Below, in pieces: positions 6,803 through 14,968 of a stretch of 39,901 nt of DNA. The DNA is from Acinetobacter brisouii CIP 110357. Lineage in GTDB: Bacteria; Pseudomonadota; Gammaproteobacteria; Pseudomonadales; Moraxellaceae. The stretch lies in assembly GCF_000488275.1 (NCBI RefSeq), contig NZ_KI530767.1:1-39901 (forward strand), read 5' to 3'. Under the pieces are notes generated by a model, which did no database searches, was not told the origin of the DNA, and saw only the letters and a program-made list of their open reading frames with translations. The translations under genes were made by a program, and so were the position numbers. Position 1 is the first letter of the stretch, and every line of letters starts with the position of its first letter.

Positions 6803-7237
6803 ATGGGATCAGCACGTAAAAGAAGCCGATTAACATTGGCCGATTTAAGCAAAATTTCTCCGAAGATTCGCCAGCAAATTAAGAAGCAAAGAGCAGCTTT
6901 AGACATGGGCAGCATTGGCGAGGAAGATTTAAGTGTTCAGCTACGCTACAAAGGCATTAATTATGTAAAAGAATATAGTTTTGATCCGACCCGAAATTTT
7001 AGAGCTGACTTTTATTTAACTGATTTTAACCTTTTGGTAGAGGTTGAAGGCGGTACGCGAGGAAAAAGCCGCCATACAACACATGATGGTTATTCAACAG
7101 ACCTTATCAAATATAACTCAGCTCAGATTCTTGGTTTTTCATTACTTCGATATACAACAGAGCAAGTAAAGAAAGGTATGGCCTTAGAGAGCATTGAACT
7201 TTTTATTAAGAGTCGTAACGGGGTGTTGATTGCATGA
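6803..7237 (+). CDS. PD-(D/E)XK-like nuclease (Vsr/DUF559 type)
   Basis: A 144-residue protein. Residues 36-130 show the compact nuclease core: a glycine-glutamate start 'GSIGEEDL' (37-44), then 'FRADFYLTDFNLLVEVEGG' with Asp69, Glu80 and Glu82 as the likely metal ligands, then a helix and 'ILGFSLLRYTTEQV'. This order is that of Vsr and DUF559-type endonucleases, which nick DNA near mismatches or have unknown targets. The basic N-terminus (1-30) may bind DNA. It lies 217 bases after a C5 methyltransferase, and Vsr enzymes often travel with such methyltransferases because they repair deaminated 5-methylcytosine. A Holliday-junction or recombination nuclease is the alternative. Confidence 0.65.
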   Translation: MGSARKRSRLTLADLSKISPKIRQQIKKQRAALDMGSIGEEDLSVQLRYKGINYVKEYSFDPTRNFRADFYLTDFNLLVEVEGGTRGKSRHTTHDGYSTDLIKYNSAQILGFSLLRYTTEQVKKGMALESIELFIKSRNGVLIA

Positions 7238-7509
7238 CAAAAATTGATAAAGAAAAGCCACATTCAAAAATTCACAGGGACTTAGCAAAACATACAGGTG
7301 GTTTGTGGCTATGTGAATTAAATGTGATTACTTCAATGTACAAAGATGGTTATCCATTTAACCGCATTGCTGAAACTGTTTGCCGTGATAGTTGCTATGT
7401 TTTCGCCGTGATTAAAAGACTCATTGAAAAAGGTGAACTTAATGAACGGGTAAAACTAAGGGATCGTAAAAAGCGTATTGCTGGTATAGGCATGGGGGTA
7501 GCATGTTGA
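7234..7509 (+). CDS. Putative winged-helix DNA-binding protein
   Basis: A 91-residue basic protein. The middle ('ITSMYKDGYPFNRIAETVCRDSCYVFAVIKRLIEKGEL', about 27-66) looks like a winged helix-turn-helix in which the second helix contacts DNA. No family identified. ATGA overlap with the nuclease gene shows coupling. It may be an early regulator; unsure. Confidence 0.65.
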   Translation: MTKIDKEKPHSKIHRDLAKHTGGLWLCELNVITSMYKDGYPFNRIAETVCRDSCYVFAVIKRLIEKGELNERVKLRDRKKRIAGIGMGVAC

Positions 7510-7724
7510 ATTTCTGGTTAGTAATTATGTGTTGTTTTCTAACTGGTGGTTTTATTGGTGCAGCAGTCGGCTATAAGCTGACTGTGAACATCATCAAAAA
7601 AGACATTCAGTTCAATAAGAATCTAATTCTTGGAAAGCACTTATACCGTGTCCTATATGTCCAAGACCTAAGCAAAAACTTAGAAACGCCGTTAGCAATC
7701 TTGGAGGCAGAAAGAAAATGTTAG
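7503..7724 (+). CDS. Small single-span membrane protein
   Basis: A 73-residue protein with an N-terminal hydrophobic helix containing a GGFIGAAVG glycine motif (about 3-27), then a charged cytoplasmic-type tail. No lipobox is evident. It overlaps both neighbours by a few bases, within the rightward early operon. Function unknown. Confidence 0.65.
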   Translation: MLNFWLVIMCCFLTGGFIGAAVGYKLTVNIIKKDIQFNKNLILGKHLYRVLYVQDLSKNLETPLAILEAERKC

Positions 7725-8410
7725 AACTCTTTGCCCGTTTAAATGTCAAAACCCCAAATTATGAGCCTTCGCAGGGTGATGGTAATCCAATCATCACTCA
7801 AGAGGACTTATGCGGTGTTCTTGCTTCATTTCCTGAACAATATAGCTGGTATATCTATGCAGCTATAGACCAGCGCCGTAGCTATAACATGGAATTGCTT
7901 CACCGCTATTTTAAACAGCGTGTTATGCAAGAAATGCGAAATAAAAAGTATGTTCCAAAAATATGTACTACTTCAGTTTTTGCCGATGGTGTAACCAAAG
8001 CAGCAGTATGGGCCTTCTTTTACTCAAAAGGACAATGCCCTAAATGTGTTGGGGATGGTGGATGGCATGTTCGTGTGTGGAATGAAAATACACATAAATA
8101 TTATGATGAATTTGAGTTATGCCCACAGTGTGACGGTACTGGACGAAAAGAATATAACTGGGCTGAACGTGTGAATTATGGTTTTTACCAAATTTACCTA
8201 GACTCAATTCAGCATATTGAAAAAGATGATTCTAAGCCATCTATGCCATTTACACGGAAATGGTACACCGCATGCTGTAAGAATTATGACAATTTCATAA
8301 GAGAAGAATTAACGGACATGAGTAGGCACTTGGTAGCTAAGATTAAACACCTGAAGCAGCAAGAAATGAAATACCGCAGTGAAGTAATGGGGCTAGAAAT
8401 ATGTCTATAA
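7718..8410 (+). CDS. Q-like late antiterminator (zinc-finger protein)
   Basis: A 230-residue protein with two zinc knuckles of DnaJ-like form, CPKCVGDGG (107-115) and CPQCDGTGR (135-143), in the middle of a helical, basic protein. Phage 82/lambda-type Q antiterminators combine such C-x2-C-x-G-x-G fingers with helical flanks. The gene lies near the end of the PR operon and ahead of a gap that holds a late promoter followed by a terminator, exactly where Q acts. The late operon has several more intrinsic terminators, which supports a need for antitermination. The family call rests on the fingers and the context; another zinc-finger early protein cannot be excluded. Confidence 0.65.
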   Translation: MLELFARLNVKTPNYEPSQGDGNPIITQEDLCGVLASFPEQYSWYIYAAIDQRRSYNMELLHRYFKQRVMQEMRNKKYVPKICTTSVFADGVTKAAVWAFFYSKGQCPKCVGDGGWHVRVWNENTHKYYDEFELCPQCDGTGRKEYNWAERVNYGFYQIYLDSIQHIEKDDSKPSMPFTRKWYTACCKNYDNFIREELTDMSRHLVAKIKHLKQQEMKYRSEVMGLEICL

Positions 8411-8598
8411 CGATTATGGTCGGGGACATTGTTAAGCCTTCCAGTACGACTATAAAAAACTGGGGTGATAAAGAACTTATAGTTTCTCTTATTAAAACTG
8501 GCACATACATGGACATTATCAGCGCCGTGGATTCTTCAGGTAAACCGTACCTTGGTGGGTATGACTGTTTTGACTTTGTTAGACGGGGTGAAAAATGA
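8401..8598 (+). CDS. Small hypothetical protein
   Basis: A 65-residue protein, beta-rich at the start ('MSITIMVGDIVKPSS') and ending 'GGYDCFDFVRRGEK'. It resembles small barrel-like phage proteins in size but matches no family I know. It overlaps the antiterminator gene by 10 bases and the next gene by 4. Confidence 0.6.
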   Translation: MSITIMVGDIVKPSSTTIKNWGDKELIVSLIKTGTYMDIISAVDSSGKPYLGGYDCFDFVRRGEK

Positions 8599-8915
8599 AA
8601 GGTAATCGCTGGCATGAAGATCAAAACAATAACATGCAACCAGATATTAAATCAGCGCCGTGTCCTTGGTGTGGTTTAAATTCTGTTGTGGTAGATACGA
8701 TTTTATTGAAAGGTGAGCATCTAAATACATGGACAGCACAAGCAAGCTGTCATGAATGCGGTACAAAAGCACCAGATACAGATTTTGCAGCATGGGATGA
8801 TCACCAGCTATGTGAAGATTATTTATTGACTGATTGGGAAAACGAACGTGAGGTTGTGAACCTTGCTGTGAAAATATGGAATAAGCGTAAAACACCTAAT
8901 GGTACAGGTCTATGA
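8595..8915 (+). CDS. Lar-like restriction alleviation protein
   Basis: A 106-residue zinc-ribbon protein: CPWC (23-26) and CHEC (52-55), followed by the 'A...WN.R' ending ('VNLAVKIWNKRK', about 88-99) typical of Lar-family proteins of temperate phages. Lar from Rac/lambda relatives eases type I restriction, in part by stimulating host modification. It belongs with the methyltransferase as a second defence against host restriction. Start ATG overlaps the previous stop by 4 bases. Other small phage zinc ribbons have the same layout, so the function is inferred. Confidence 0.6.
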   Translation: MKGNRWHEDQNNNMQPDIKSAPCPWCGLNSVVVDTILLKGEHLNTWTAQASCHECGTKAPDTDFAAWDDHQLCEDYLLTDWENEREVVNLAVKIWNKRKTPNGTGL

Positions 8916-9019
8916 TTATGACTCAAAACCAGTTCTTAGCAGCAATGATTTTTTTAATCGTGTTTTGCCTAATTGCATCAACCAAGAGTAGCCATAACCA
9001 TGTATTAGCTTTTTTATGA
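8912..9019 (+). CDS. 35-residue membrane peptide
   Basis: A short reading frame, MIMTQNQFLAAMIFLIVFCL onward, with one hydrophobic helix (about 8-22) and a polar, histidine-bearing tail. The start overlaps the Lar-like stop in an ATGA, which supports translation by coupling. It ends the early operon. Function unknown. Confidence 0.5.
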   Translation: MIMTQNQFLAAMIFLIVFCLIASTKSSHNHVLAFL

Positions 9020-9060
9020 ATTATTTATATTAAAAATTTATGTATTTATATTAAAAATAA

Positions 9061-9097
9061 AAACAGGGCATTATAGGAATATGATGCCCTGTTTTTA
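9061..9097 (+). terminator. Terminator of the rightward early operon
   Basis: An 11-bp perfect stem, AAACAGGGCAT / ATGCCCTGTTT, ending in T-run, 42 bases after the last early gene. Confidence 0.85.
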
Positions 9098-9266
9098 TTT
9101 GCGAAAATATGAGTTCTGAATGATATGTAGGTTCTTTATGTATAAAAGATGTAGATATGATAAATGTTTATATGTAAAAAGTTAAGTGCGTTTTATGTTT
9201 TATTGAAACAAAAGTGAAATATATAAATAAATATCAAGTTTTTTATACTAAATATAAATGAATTTA

Positions 9267-9295
9267 TTGAAATCAATTATCCGTTAATATATATT
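9267..9295 (+). promoter_or_regulatory. Late promoter (PR'-like)
   Basis: -35 TTGAAA (9267-9272), exactly 17 bp, -10 TATATT (9290-9295). Transcription would start near 9302, about 66 bases before a strong terminator, the layout through which Q proteins load on polymerase paused just after PR'. Confidence 0.7.
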
Positions 9296-9367
9296 TCTTT
9301 CTAAGATGGTCGAACCTACATTTATTTTTAACTGTAGATGTTTGATTATCTGTGATGACCCATTTAG

Positions 9368-9394
9368 GCCCAGTGTAAAAACTGGGCTTTTTTT
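9368..9394 (+). terminator. tR'-like terminator before the late genes
   Basis: Stem GCCCAGT / ACTGGGC, loop GTAAAA, seven Ts. It lies between the late promoter and the first late gene at 9414. Confidence 0.85.
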
Positions 9395-9413
9395 ATGCAA
9401 AGAGGTGGAAGAA

Positions 9414-9701
9414 ATGCCAGAACAAAACAAATCAGAAGTCCTTGAAGTTGTAAAAAATGAGAATAATCAAGAGTTTATTAACTCAGTAAAGGTACAAATA
9501 GAAAGCCTGAAGATTCTAATCAATACATGCGAGTCGTCTTTAGTTTGTATTGATCAACTTTCAGAAGAAACAAGCATCGAAGGTAATTTGCCAAACGATG
9601 AAAATTTAAAAAAGATTATCGGTCAAACAGGATTCCACCTTGACCGCACGGCGGCAACGGCACAAGAATTAATTTCTGTACTTGAAAAATCATTAAATTA
9701 A
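9414..9701 (+). CDS. Small helical protein, first late gene
   Basis: A 95-residue acidic, helical protein ('VEVVKNENNQEF...' onward) with no membrane segment. The start at 9414 has an excellent AGGTGGAAGA site and lies just past the tR'-like terminator. I recognise no family. Its position ahead of the holin-like genes suggests a lysis-timing or late-regulatory role; nothing more is visible. Confidence 0.7.
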   Translation: MPEQNKSEVLEVVKNENNQEFINSVKVQIESLKILINTCESSLVCIDQLSEETSIEGNLPNDENLKKIIGQTGFHLDRTAATAQELISVLEKSLN

Positions 9702-9747
9702 GCCAGCGCCGAACCCAATTTTTTTTTGCAAAAAAAGTAGAGAGCGT

Positions 9748-10191
9748 ATGTTCGGCTTATTAACTCGTTTATCTGTCATTTTTAGCGTCCCTGTTATTTC
9801 AGTATTGCAAAACGCCTACGCTGGGGAAGTCTATAAAAAGGTAGTAAATGAATATTCAGATGAAGCAATCATTTTTTTATGTCTGGTTGTTATTCCTCTC
9901 GGTAGTATTGCCTCAATCCTAACCCCCGACCCAGCGACAGAACAAAAAATCAGTGTGCTTGCCAAGCTGGTGTATTCAATCTTGGCAAGTATCATTGCAA
10001 TGGTCTATATCATTCATTTTGAAAAACAATTGAGCATTGTTCACGTTGCATGGGTGGCTGGCGTTGCTTTTGTTGCGCCGTCTGTTGTACCAAGTTTAAA
10101 GGCTTTAATCTTTGAACTTTTACCAACTATTAAAGACAATCTGAAAAAACGCATAAATGCATTTTTTGGAATTGAAAACAAGGAAAATTAA
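9748..10191 (+). CDS. Holin-like membrane protein
   Basis: A 147-residue protein with an N-terminal signal-like hydrophobic stretch ('LSVIFSVPVISVLQNAYA', about 7-24) and three further membrane spans (about 41-60, 72-90, 97-117), ending in a charged tail with several lysines. This size and topology fit a holin that forms lesions in the inner membrane to release the lysozyme. It opens the late operon together with the next membrane gene, while the lysozyme is 26 kb away at the end. ATG start; AGAG upstream. No holin family is certain. Confidence 0.55.
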   Translation: MFGLLTRLSVIFSVPVISVLQNAYAGEVYKKVVNEYSDEAIIFLCLVVIPLGSIASILTPDPATEQKISVLAKLVYSILASIIAMVYIIHFEKQLSIVHVAWVAGVAFVAPSVVPSLKALIFELLPTIKDNLKKRINAFFGIENKEN

Positions 10192-10479
10192 ATGAGTGTC
10201 ATTCAAGTTGTATGGCTCATTTTGGGCGTAGTTGTTGGGCTTTATTTTGTGCTACATCGACAAGAGAAGTCCTTTTCTATTCACAATGGAATTGTGTCAA
10301 TTCTATTAAGTTCAATTGTGAGTTTAATTAGTCTTTGGTGGGCGGCGCTTTTTTTGGTCATTGGCTTACTTATTATCAGTTACGCCGTTCGCCAAAAATA
10401 CAAAAGCCGTCTTATTGTCATTAATGACCAAAAACCACAAATCGCCGTAGGTCGGGCAAATCAGGATCGCCATGCATAA
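10192..10479 (+). CDS. Small membrane protein, possible second holin or antiholin
   Basis: A 95-residue protein with a membrane span at 5-21 and one or two more over 31-67, ending in a basic tail. It directly abuts the holin-like gene (no gap) with an AAGGAAAA site inside the end of that gene. Paired membrane genes here suggest a holin/antiholin pair, which is inference from arrangement. Confidence 0.5.
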   Translation: MSVIQVVWLILGVVVGLYFVLHRQEKSFSIHNGIVSILLSSIVSLISLWWAALFLVIGLLIISYAVRQKYKSRLIVINDQKPQIAVGRANQDRHA

Positions 10480-10497
10480 GTGTGGCTATAGTCATAT

Positions 10498-10531
10498 AGT
10501 GGCTTTCTGAAAGGTACAGGCCACTTTTTTA
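10498..10531 (+). terminator. Intrinsic terminator inside the late operon
   Basis: Outer stem AGTGGC / GCCACT with an inner CTTTC/GAAAG helix, then a T-run. It lies between the membrane genes and the gene at 10547. Confidence 0.7.
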
Positions 10532-10546
10532 TTTTTGGGGTATGGC

Positions 10547-10729
10547 ATGAACTATCAGCAGTTTGATGACCAGATACGAGAAATAGAGAACGAATTAAGC
10601 CATATTGGCAGTTGCTCAATGCATGGCAAGACACAAGAGGAAATCGCTCACATAGATGAGCGATTTTTTTTAGCTGTATTTGAGCTAAATCAGCTCAAAA
10701 AGCGCCGTGATAAACCAGAGGGCTTTTAA
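10547..10729 (+). CDS. Small coiled-coil hypothetical protein
   Basis: A 60-residue helical protein (starts MNYQQFDDQIREIENELSHI). The start at 10547 follows GGGG with normal spacing, preferable to the TTG at 10535. Likely a short coiled coil. Its stop abuts the metallopeptidase start. Unknown function. Confidence 0.6.
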   Translation: MNYQQFDDQIREIENELSHIGSCSMHGKTQEEIAHIDERFFLAVFELNQLKKRRDKPEGF

Positions 10730-11380
10730 ATGAAACGACCTTATCCACCTGAACAAGATCATCATTTTAATAGTGATGAGGAATTTATGGAAAGCGGTGG
10801 ATTGCTTCATTTTGAGCCAGCAAATCAAGATTTATGGCCGTGGATTGTTGAAACTTTCTTATATAGCGATAGTCCACTATATAACCCTGATCATGAGCAT
10901 TTATTGAGTTATGACCCACCTGAAATTTCATTTCTTTGGGCTTATTCGACTTGTGAGGCTAAAGGTGGACGTGTGCATGGTCAAACTGAAAGAATCATGA
11001 TTAATGCAGGCGGATGGCGCAAAGGTCGACAAGAAGCACAATACATTGAATGGTTTAAGGAAGTTCCTGATTACATGATCACTTTAGATGCCCGTGTATG
11101 CCAAGTGATGAGCGATACAGACTTTTTAGCATTGGTTGAACATGAGCTTTATCACATTGGGCATAAACGAGATAAAAGGGGTGAACTTGAATTTATGTCG
11201 AGTGGTAAGCCAAAGTTATTTTTACGTGGTCATGATGTAGAAGAATTTCACGGCGTAGTTGAACGCTATGGTGCATCACCACAAGTTCAGAAGATGGTTG
11301 ATTTGGCAAATAAAGGGCCAACAATTTCAAAAGCAAAAATTGCACATGCATGCGGTACGTGCTTGTTGAAGCTGGCTTAA
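10730..11380 (+). CDS. Putative phage metallopeptidase
   Basis: A 216-residue protein with the zinc-binding HExxH motif HELYH (138-142) in 'LALVEHELYHIGHKRD', plus a downstream 'HDVEEFHGVVERYG' (168-181) that may give the third ligand. It fits the 'putative phage metallopeptidase' family, found just upstream of terminase genes in many siphophages. No signal peptide, so it acts in the cytoplasm or in assembling heads. Its substrate is unknown. It is translationally adjacent to the previous gene and 46 bases before the terminase small subunit. Confidence 0.75.
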   Translation: MKRPYPPEQDHHFNSDEEFMESGGLLHFEPANQDLWPWIVETFLYSDSPLYNPDHEHLLSYDPPEISFLWAYSTCEAKGGRVHGQTERIMINAGGWRKGRQEAQYIEWFKEVPDYMITLDARVCQVMSDTDFLALVEHELYHIGHKRDKRGELEFMSSGKPKLFLRGHDVEEFHGVVERYGASPQVQKMVDLANKGPTISKAKIAHACGTCLLKLA

Positions 11381-11426
11381 TATTTTTTTGCCTTTCTTCC
11401 TTGACGTACCTTGACGGATAGAGAGA

Positions 11427-11918
11427 ATGGCAACCCTAAACAAAAAGCAAAAACTCTTTATTGTACGGTCACTTGCGGTATTTAATACACCACAAGAAAC
11501 AGTGGCACTCGTCAAGGAAGAATTTAATATTGATGTAAGCAGACAACAGGTAGAAAACTATGATCCAACTAAACGAGCTGGTATATCTTTAAGCGAAGAA
11601 TTGAAGAATGAATTTTATGAAACACGCCAAGGCTTTTTAGATGCTCCACAAAATATCCCAATTGCTAATTTAGCAGTGCGTTTAGATCGCTATGAAAGGC
11701 TATACATAAAAAATATTAAAAATGTGGCTATGGCAATCAAGATCATGGAGCAGGCAGCTAAAGACATGGGTGGTCAATTTACAAATCAGACCAAAACCGA
11801 GCTTACAGGCAAGGACGGCGAAACTTTACCAGTTCCGCAGCAACCTATACCACTGACACCAGCAGAAATAAAAGAACATATCAAAGAGTGTTTGAAGAAA
11901 GCGCAAGATGAGTACTAA
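11427..11918 (+). CDS. terS: Terminase small subunit (DUF2280-like)
   Basis: A 163-residue protein. The N-terminal helix-turn-helix (about 3-45, 'KKQKLFIVRSLAVFNTPQET' then 'VALVKEEFNIDVSRQQVENY') should bind the packaging site; the centre is helical, for ring formation; the C-terminus is charged. The pattern is that of DUF2280 proteins, which sit immediately before terminase large subunits. Stop and next start are 2 bases apart. It selects phage DNA for packaging with TerL; headful or cos cannot be told from sequence. Confidence 0.8.
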   Translation: MATLNKKQKLFIVRSLAVFNTPQETVALVKEEFNIDVSRQQVENYDPTKRAGISLSEELKNEFYETRQGFLDAPQNIPIANLAVRLDRYERLYIKNIKNVAMAIKIMEQAAKDMGGQFTNQTKTELTGKDGETLPVPQQPIPLTPAEIKEHIKECLKKAQDEY

Positions 11919-11920
11919 TC

Positions 11921-13462
11921 ATGCTTACAGTGCAAGACATAGCAGAGCAAACGCTTTGCGAGGAAGATCATTTATATTTTACGCGCCGTTTCTTTAAGCC
12001 CCGTATGGGCTTTAAATTCATGGTCAATTGGCATCATGTATATGTCGCTTGGCTCATAGATGAGGTAATAAATGGGAACATTCCTAATTTAGTGATTAAT
12101 GTCCCCCCAGGCGCGGGGAAAACCGAACTTACAACAAACATCATGCCGCGTGGACTTGCACTAAATCCACGGTCACGTTTTTTGTATTTGTCATATTCAA
12201 AGTCATTGGTTGAGGACGTATCAGCCACGGCGCGAAATATCGTTAAATCTGACGATTTTCAACATTTATGGCCCACCACTATATCTAACAGCACAGATTC
12301 TAAATCGAGCTGGAAAACTAAGGTTGATGGGTATGAAGCAGGGCATATTTATGCTGCTTCATTGGGTGGACAGATTACAGGCCGCCGCGCTGGTACATTA
12401 GCAGACCAAGGCTTTACAGGTTGTATCATTCTGGACGATCCGCTTAAACCTGAAGATGCATTTAGTAAAGTTGGCCGTGACAATGCCAACCGTGTGATTT
12501 TAAACACGGTCAGTTCACGCCGTGCGCGTTCAGATACGCCAATCATTATGATCATGCAGCGTTTACATGTAGAAGATCCAACGCATTTCTTAATGAGTGG
12601 TAACGTGTCGGGAGAATGGCAACAAGTCGCTATCCCTGCATTGATAGATGATCGCTATATAGATGAGTTGCCAGAGCATATACAGAAGCTTGTACCGCGT
12701 GATATTGAGCGTGACGAAAAAGGCCGACAAAGTTACTGGCCTCAAAAAGAAACGCTTAAATCATTGCTTCAGCTTGAACGTGGCGGAACAAATAAGGAAG
12801 GTGCAACCGTTTCACGCTATACGTTCAGCAGTCAGTACCAGCAAGCGCCTAAGAAATTGGGCGGTGACTTAATTAAGGGTGAATGGTTCGGACGTTACAA
12901 GGACGTACCACAGCTTGTATTTAGGGCAATTTATGTCGATACGGCGCAAAAGGTCAAAGAGGAAAACGACTGGTCTGTATTTACGCTCATGGGCTTAGGT
13001 GTGGATGGGAAAATCTACATTCTGGACATTTTGCGTGGCAAGTGGACAGCACCAGACTTAAACCGCAATGCACAGGCATTTATTGATAAGCATAAGGTCT
13101 ATACGCCGTTATCGCGCCCAATTCGTTACATGAAAGTTGAAGATAAGGCCCACGGCACACAGCTTATTCAAAATTTAGGAACTTACGGCGGTGTGCCTTG
13201 CATACCTGTACAGCGTGGCACAGACAAACTCTCTCGCTTTATGGACGTACAAGTTCATTTAGAGCATGACTATGCAAATAATCCAGATGATCGTTTAGTC
13301 ATGATCCCAATGTCTGCGCCGTGGATTGCCGATTTCTTAGAAGAATGTGAGGCATTTAACGCAAAAATGACGCATGACCATGACGACCAAGTGGATACAT
13401 TAATTGACGGTATCGAAGATATGGTGATGACAGTCAACTATCAACCACCAGCAACAGGATAA
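11921..13462 (+). CDS. terL: Terminase large subunit
   Basis: A 513-residue packaging motor. The ATPase has Walker A VPPGAGKTE (61-69), Walker B CIILDDP (168-174) and coupling motif 'IIMIMQRLH'. The C-terminal RNase H-like nuclease has acidic residues in 'IYVDTAQKVKEENDW' (about 342) and 'HDHDDQVDTLIDG' near the end. All motifs are intact and the length is normal. It cuts concatemers and drives DNA through the portal encoded next. Confidence 0.95.
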   Translation: MLTVQDIAEQTLCEEDHLYFTRRFFKPRMGFKFMVNWHHVYVAWLIDEVINGNIPNLVINVPPGAGKTELTTNIMPRGLALNPRSRFLYLSYSKSLVEDVSATARNIVKSDDFQHLWPTTISNSTDSKSSWKTKVDGYEAGHIYAASLGGQITGRRAGTLADQGFTGCIILDDPLKPEDAFSKVGRDNANRVILNTVSSRRARSDTPIIMIMQRLHVEDPTHFLMSGNVSGEWQQVAIPALIDDRYIDELPEHIQKLVPRDIERDEKGRQSYWPQKETLKSLLQLERGGTNKEGATVSRYTFSSQYQQAPKKLGGDLIKGEWFGRYKDVPQLVFRAIYVDTAQKVKEENDWSVFTLMGLGVDGKIYILDILRGKWTAPDLNRNAQAFIDKHKVYTPLSRPIRYMKVEDKAHGTQLIQNLGTYGGVPCIPVQRGTDKLSRFMDVQVHLEHDYANNPDDRLVMIPMSAPWIADFLEECEAFNAKMTHDHDDQVDTLIDGIEDMVMTVNYQPPATG

Positions 13463-13465
13463 AGA

Positions 13466-14968
13466 ATGGCAAAAGGTAATAAAGGCAAGGGCGATAAAAA
13501 GCCTAGCAATAAAATCCAAAGTCCTCAGTCTGCTGGGGACTATTTATTTAAGCAGCAGGCTGAAACAGCTTTAATTAAGTATTTAACTAAGGCCCCCGAT
13601 ATTGACGAAGTTTTAGTCAGTGCAGGGATTAGCCGATCAAGACTTAGCAAGCTGCTATATGATGATGAAATTTATCAATGTATTGAGAAGCGACAGGGCG
13701 GCTTAGAAAAAACGCCGTTTCGTATTGAGTCTGATAATGATGCAGTTTCTAAAATCATCACGGACTTACTCAAGTTATGGTGGGGCCGCATTGTTCTAGG
13801 CGCACAAAATGCCCGTTGGTTTGGATATTCAGTTATTGAAGCTGAGTACAACCAAAATGCATTACATATAGACGGCGACACTATTACGCCATACATCGGC
13901 TGGACTTGGATTGGTGAAAAGCCTTTAGAGTGGTATGAACCCAAGCAAGACGGGCGTTTAGTTCTTTATGCTGCATATAACGATCAGGGCAAGGATATTG
14001 ATTGTGACCAGACATTTAAGCACTTTTTAACCCAATGCAAGCCGACCTATAAAAACCCATATGGAGAAGCGCTTTTAAGCCGTTTGTACTGGCTTTGGTT
14101 CTTCAAAAATGGAAGCTGGAAAATGTGGGCCAAGTTCGTAGAGCGCTTTGGTAATCCGCTTTTAGTCGGTAAGTCTGTTGGTGATAACCAAGCTATGCGT
14201 AATGCTTTGTTACAGGCCCATGCATCTAGTGTTATTGCAGTAAATTCCAATGAAAGTATTGAGGCTATTAATGCTCAGGGTAATAGTGGCCCGTCTGCAT
14301 TTGAGGGATTTAGTGACCGTATCGAGAGAAACATACAAAAGCTAATCCTCGGCCAAACGCTTACCAGTGGAACGGACGGCGGCGGAAGTCGTGCATTAGG
14401 TACTGTCCATTTACAGGTACAGCAAGACAAGATAGATGCAGACATACGCATGGTAAGCACTACGGTACAAAACATCGTGAATGCATTATGTGACCTGAAC
14501 GGGTGGAAGCGTGTCACTGTAATTATGGGTGATGAGCAAAACCTTCAGTCAGATAAAGCGGATCGTGATGTTAAGTTAAAAAATGCTGGGGCCGCACTTA
14601 CACCGCAGTATTTTAAGCGTGAGTATGCATTACAAGATGGTGATGTAGCTGATAACACACAGCAAACGCCGTTTAAGTCATTCTCAGATTTACCACGGCA
14701 ATATCTAAATTTTGCAGCAGGCAAGGCAAAGTTCACACCACAACAGCAGCAAATAGAGCAAATCACGGATTTACAGCCTGATTTTGAGCTAATGGACGGC
14801 GAACAGATTAAAAACCTATTTGCTGAAAGTTCAAGCATAGAAGCCTTGGCAGAAAATCTAGTGAAGCAAATCCCAATTGCTACTAAATCCCAATTCAATA
14901 TGCAGCTAGACCATGCGCTTTATGTGGGTGCTGTTATGGGCTTTTGTTTTGCTGGTGAGGTGAAATAA
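13466..14968 (+). CDS. Portal protein (DUF935, Mu gp29-like)
   Basis: A 500-residue protein following TerL by 3 bases. Features of the DUF935 family: a basic, disordered start; 'IDEVLVSAGISRSRLSKLLYDDEIYQCIEKR' (about 48-78); 'WFKNGSWKMWAKFVERFGNPL' around residue 215; 'GSGTD'-like loop 'LTSGTDGGGSRALG' near 300-313. It forms the dodecameric ring at the capsid vertex for DNA entry and exit. The Mu-type portal is used here without any transposase. Confidence 0.88.
   Translation: MAKGNKGKGDKKPSNKIQSPQSAGDYLFKQQAETALIKYLTKAPDIDEVLVSAGISRSRLSKLLYDDEIYQCIEKRQGGLEKTPFRIESDNDAVSKIITDLLKLWWGRIVLGAQNARWFGYSVIEAEYNQNALHIDGDTITPYIGWTWIGEKPLEWYEPKQDGRLVLYAAYNDQGKDIDCDQTFKHFLTQCKPTYKNPYGEALLSRLYWLWFFKNGSWKMWAKFVERFGNPLLVGKSVGDNQAMRNALLQAHASSVIAVNSNESIEAINAQGNSGPSAFEGFSDRIERNIQKLILGQTLTSGTDGGGSRALGTVHLQVQQDKIDADIRMVSTTVQNIVNALCDLNGWKRVTVIMGDEQNLQSDKADRDVKLKNAGAALTPQYFKREYALQDGDVADNTQQTPFKSFSDLPRQYLNFAAGKAKFTPQQQQIEQITDLQPDFELMDGEQIKNLFAESSSIEALAENLVKQIPIATKSQFNMQLDHALYVGAVMGFCFAGEVK

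Larger units (their letters stand above)
9020..9413 (+). promoter_or_regulatory. Late control gap (no gene)
   Basis: A 394-base non-coding stretch, very AT-rich. It holds the early-operon terminator (9061-9097), AT repeats, a strong late promoter (9267-9295) and a terminator (9368-9394) just before the first late gene. An open frame from 9306 runs through the terminator and is not credible upstream of the ATG at 9414. Confidence 0.7.

Noticed and set aside
9306..9413. Upstream extension of the first late gene (open from 9306)
   Set aside because: It reads straight through the tR'-like terminator; ATG 9414 has a strong ribosome site.
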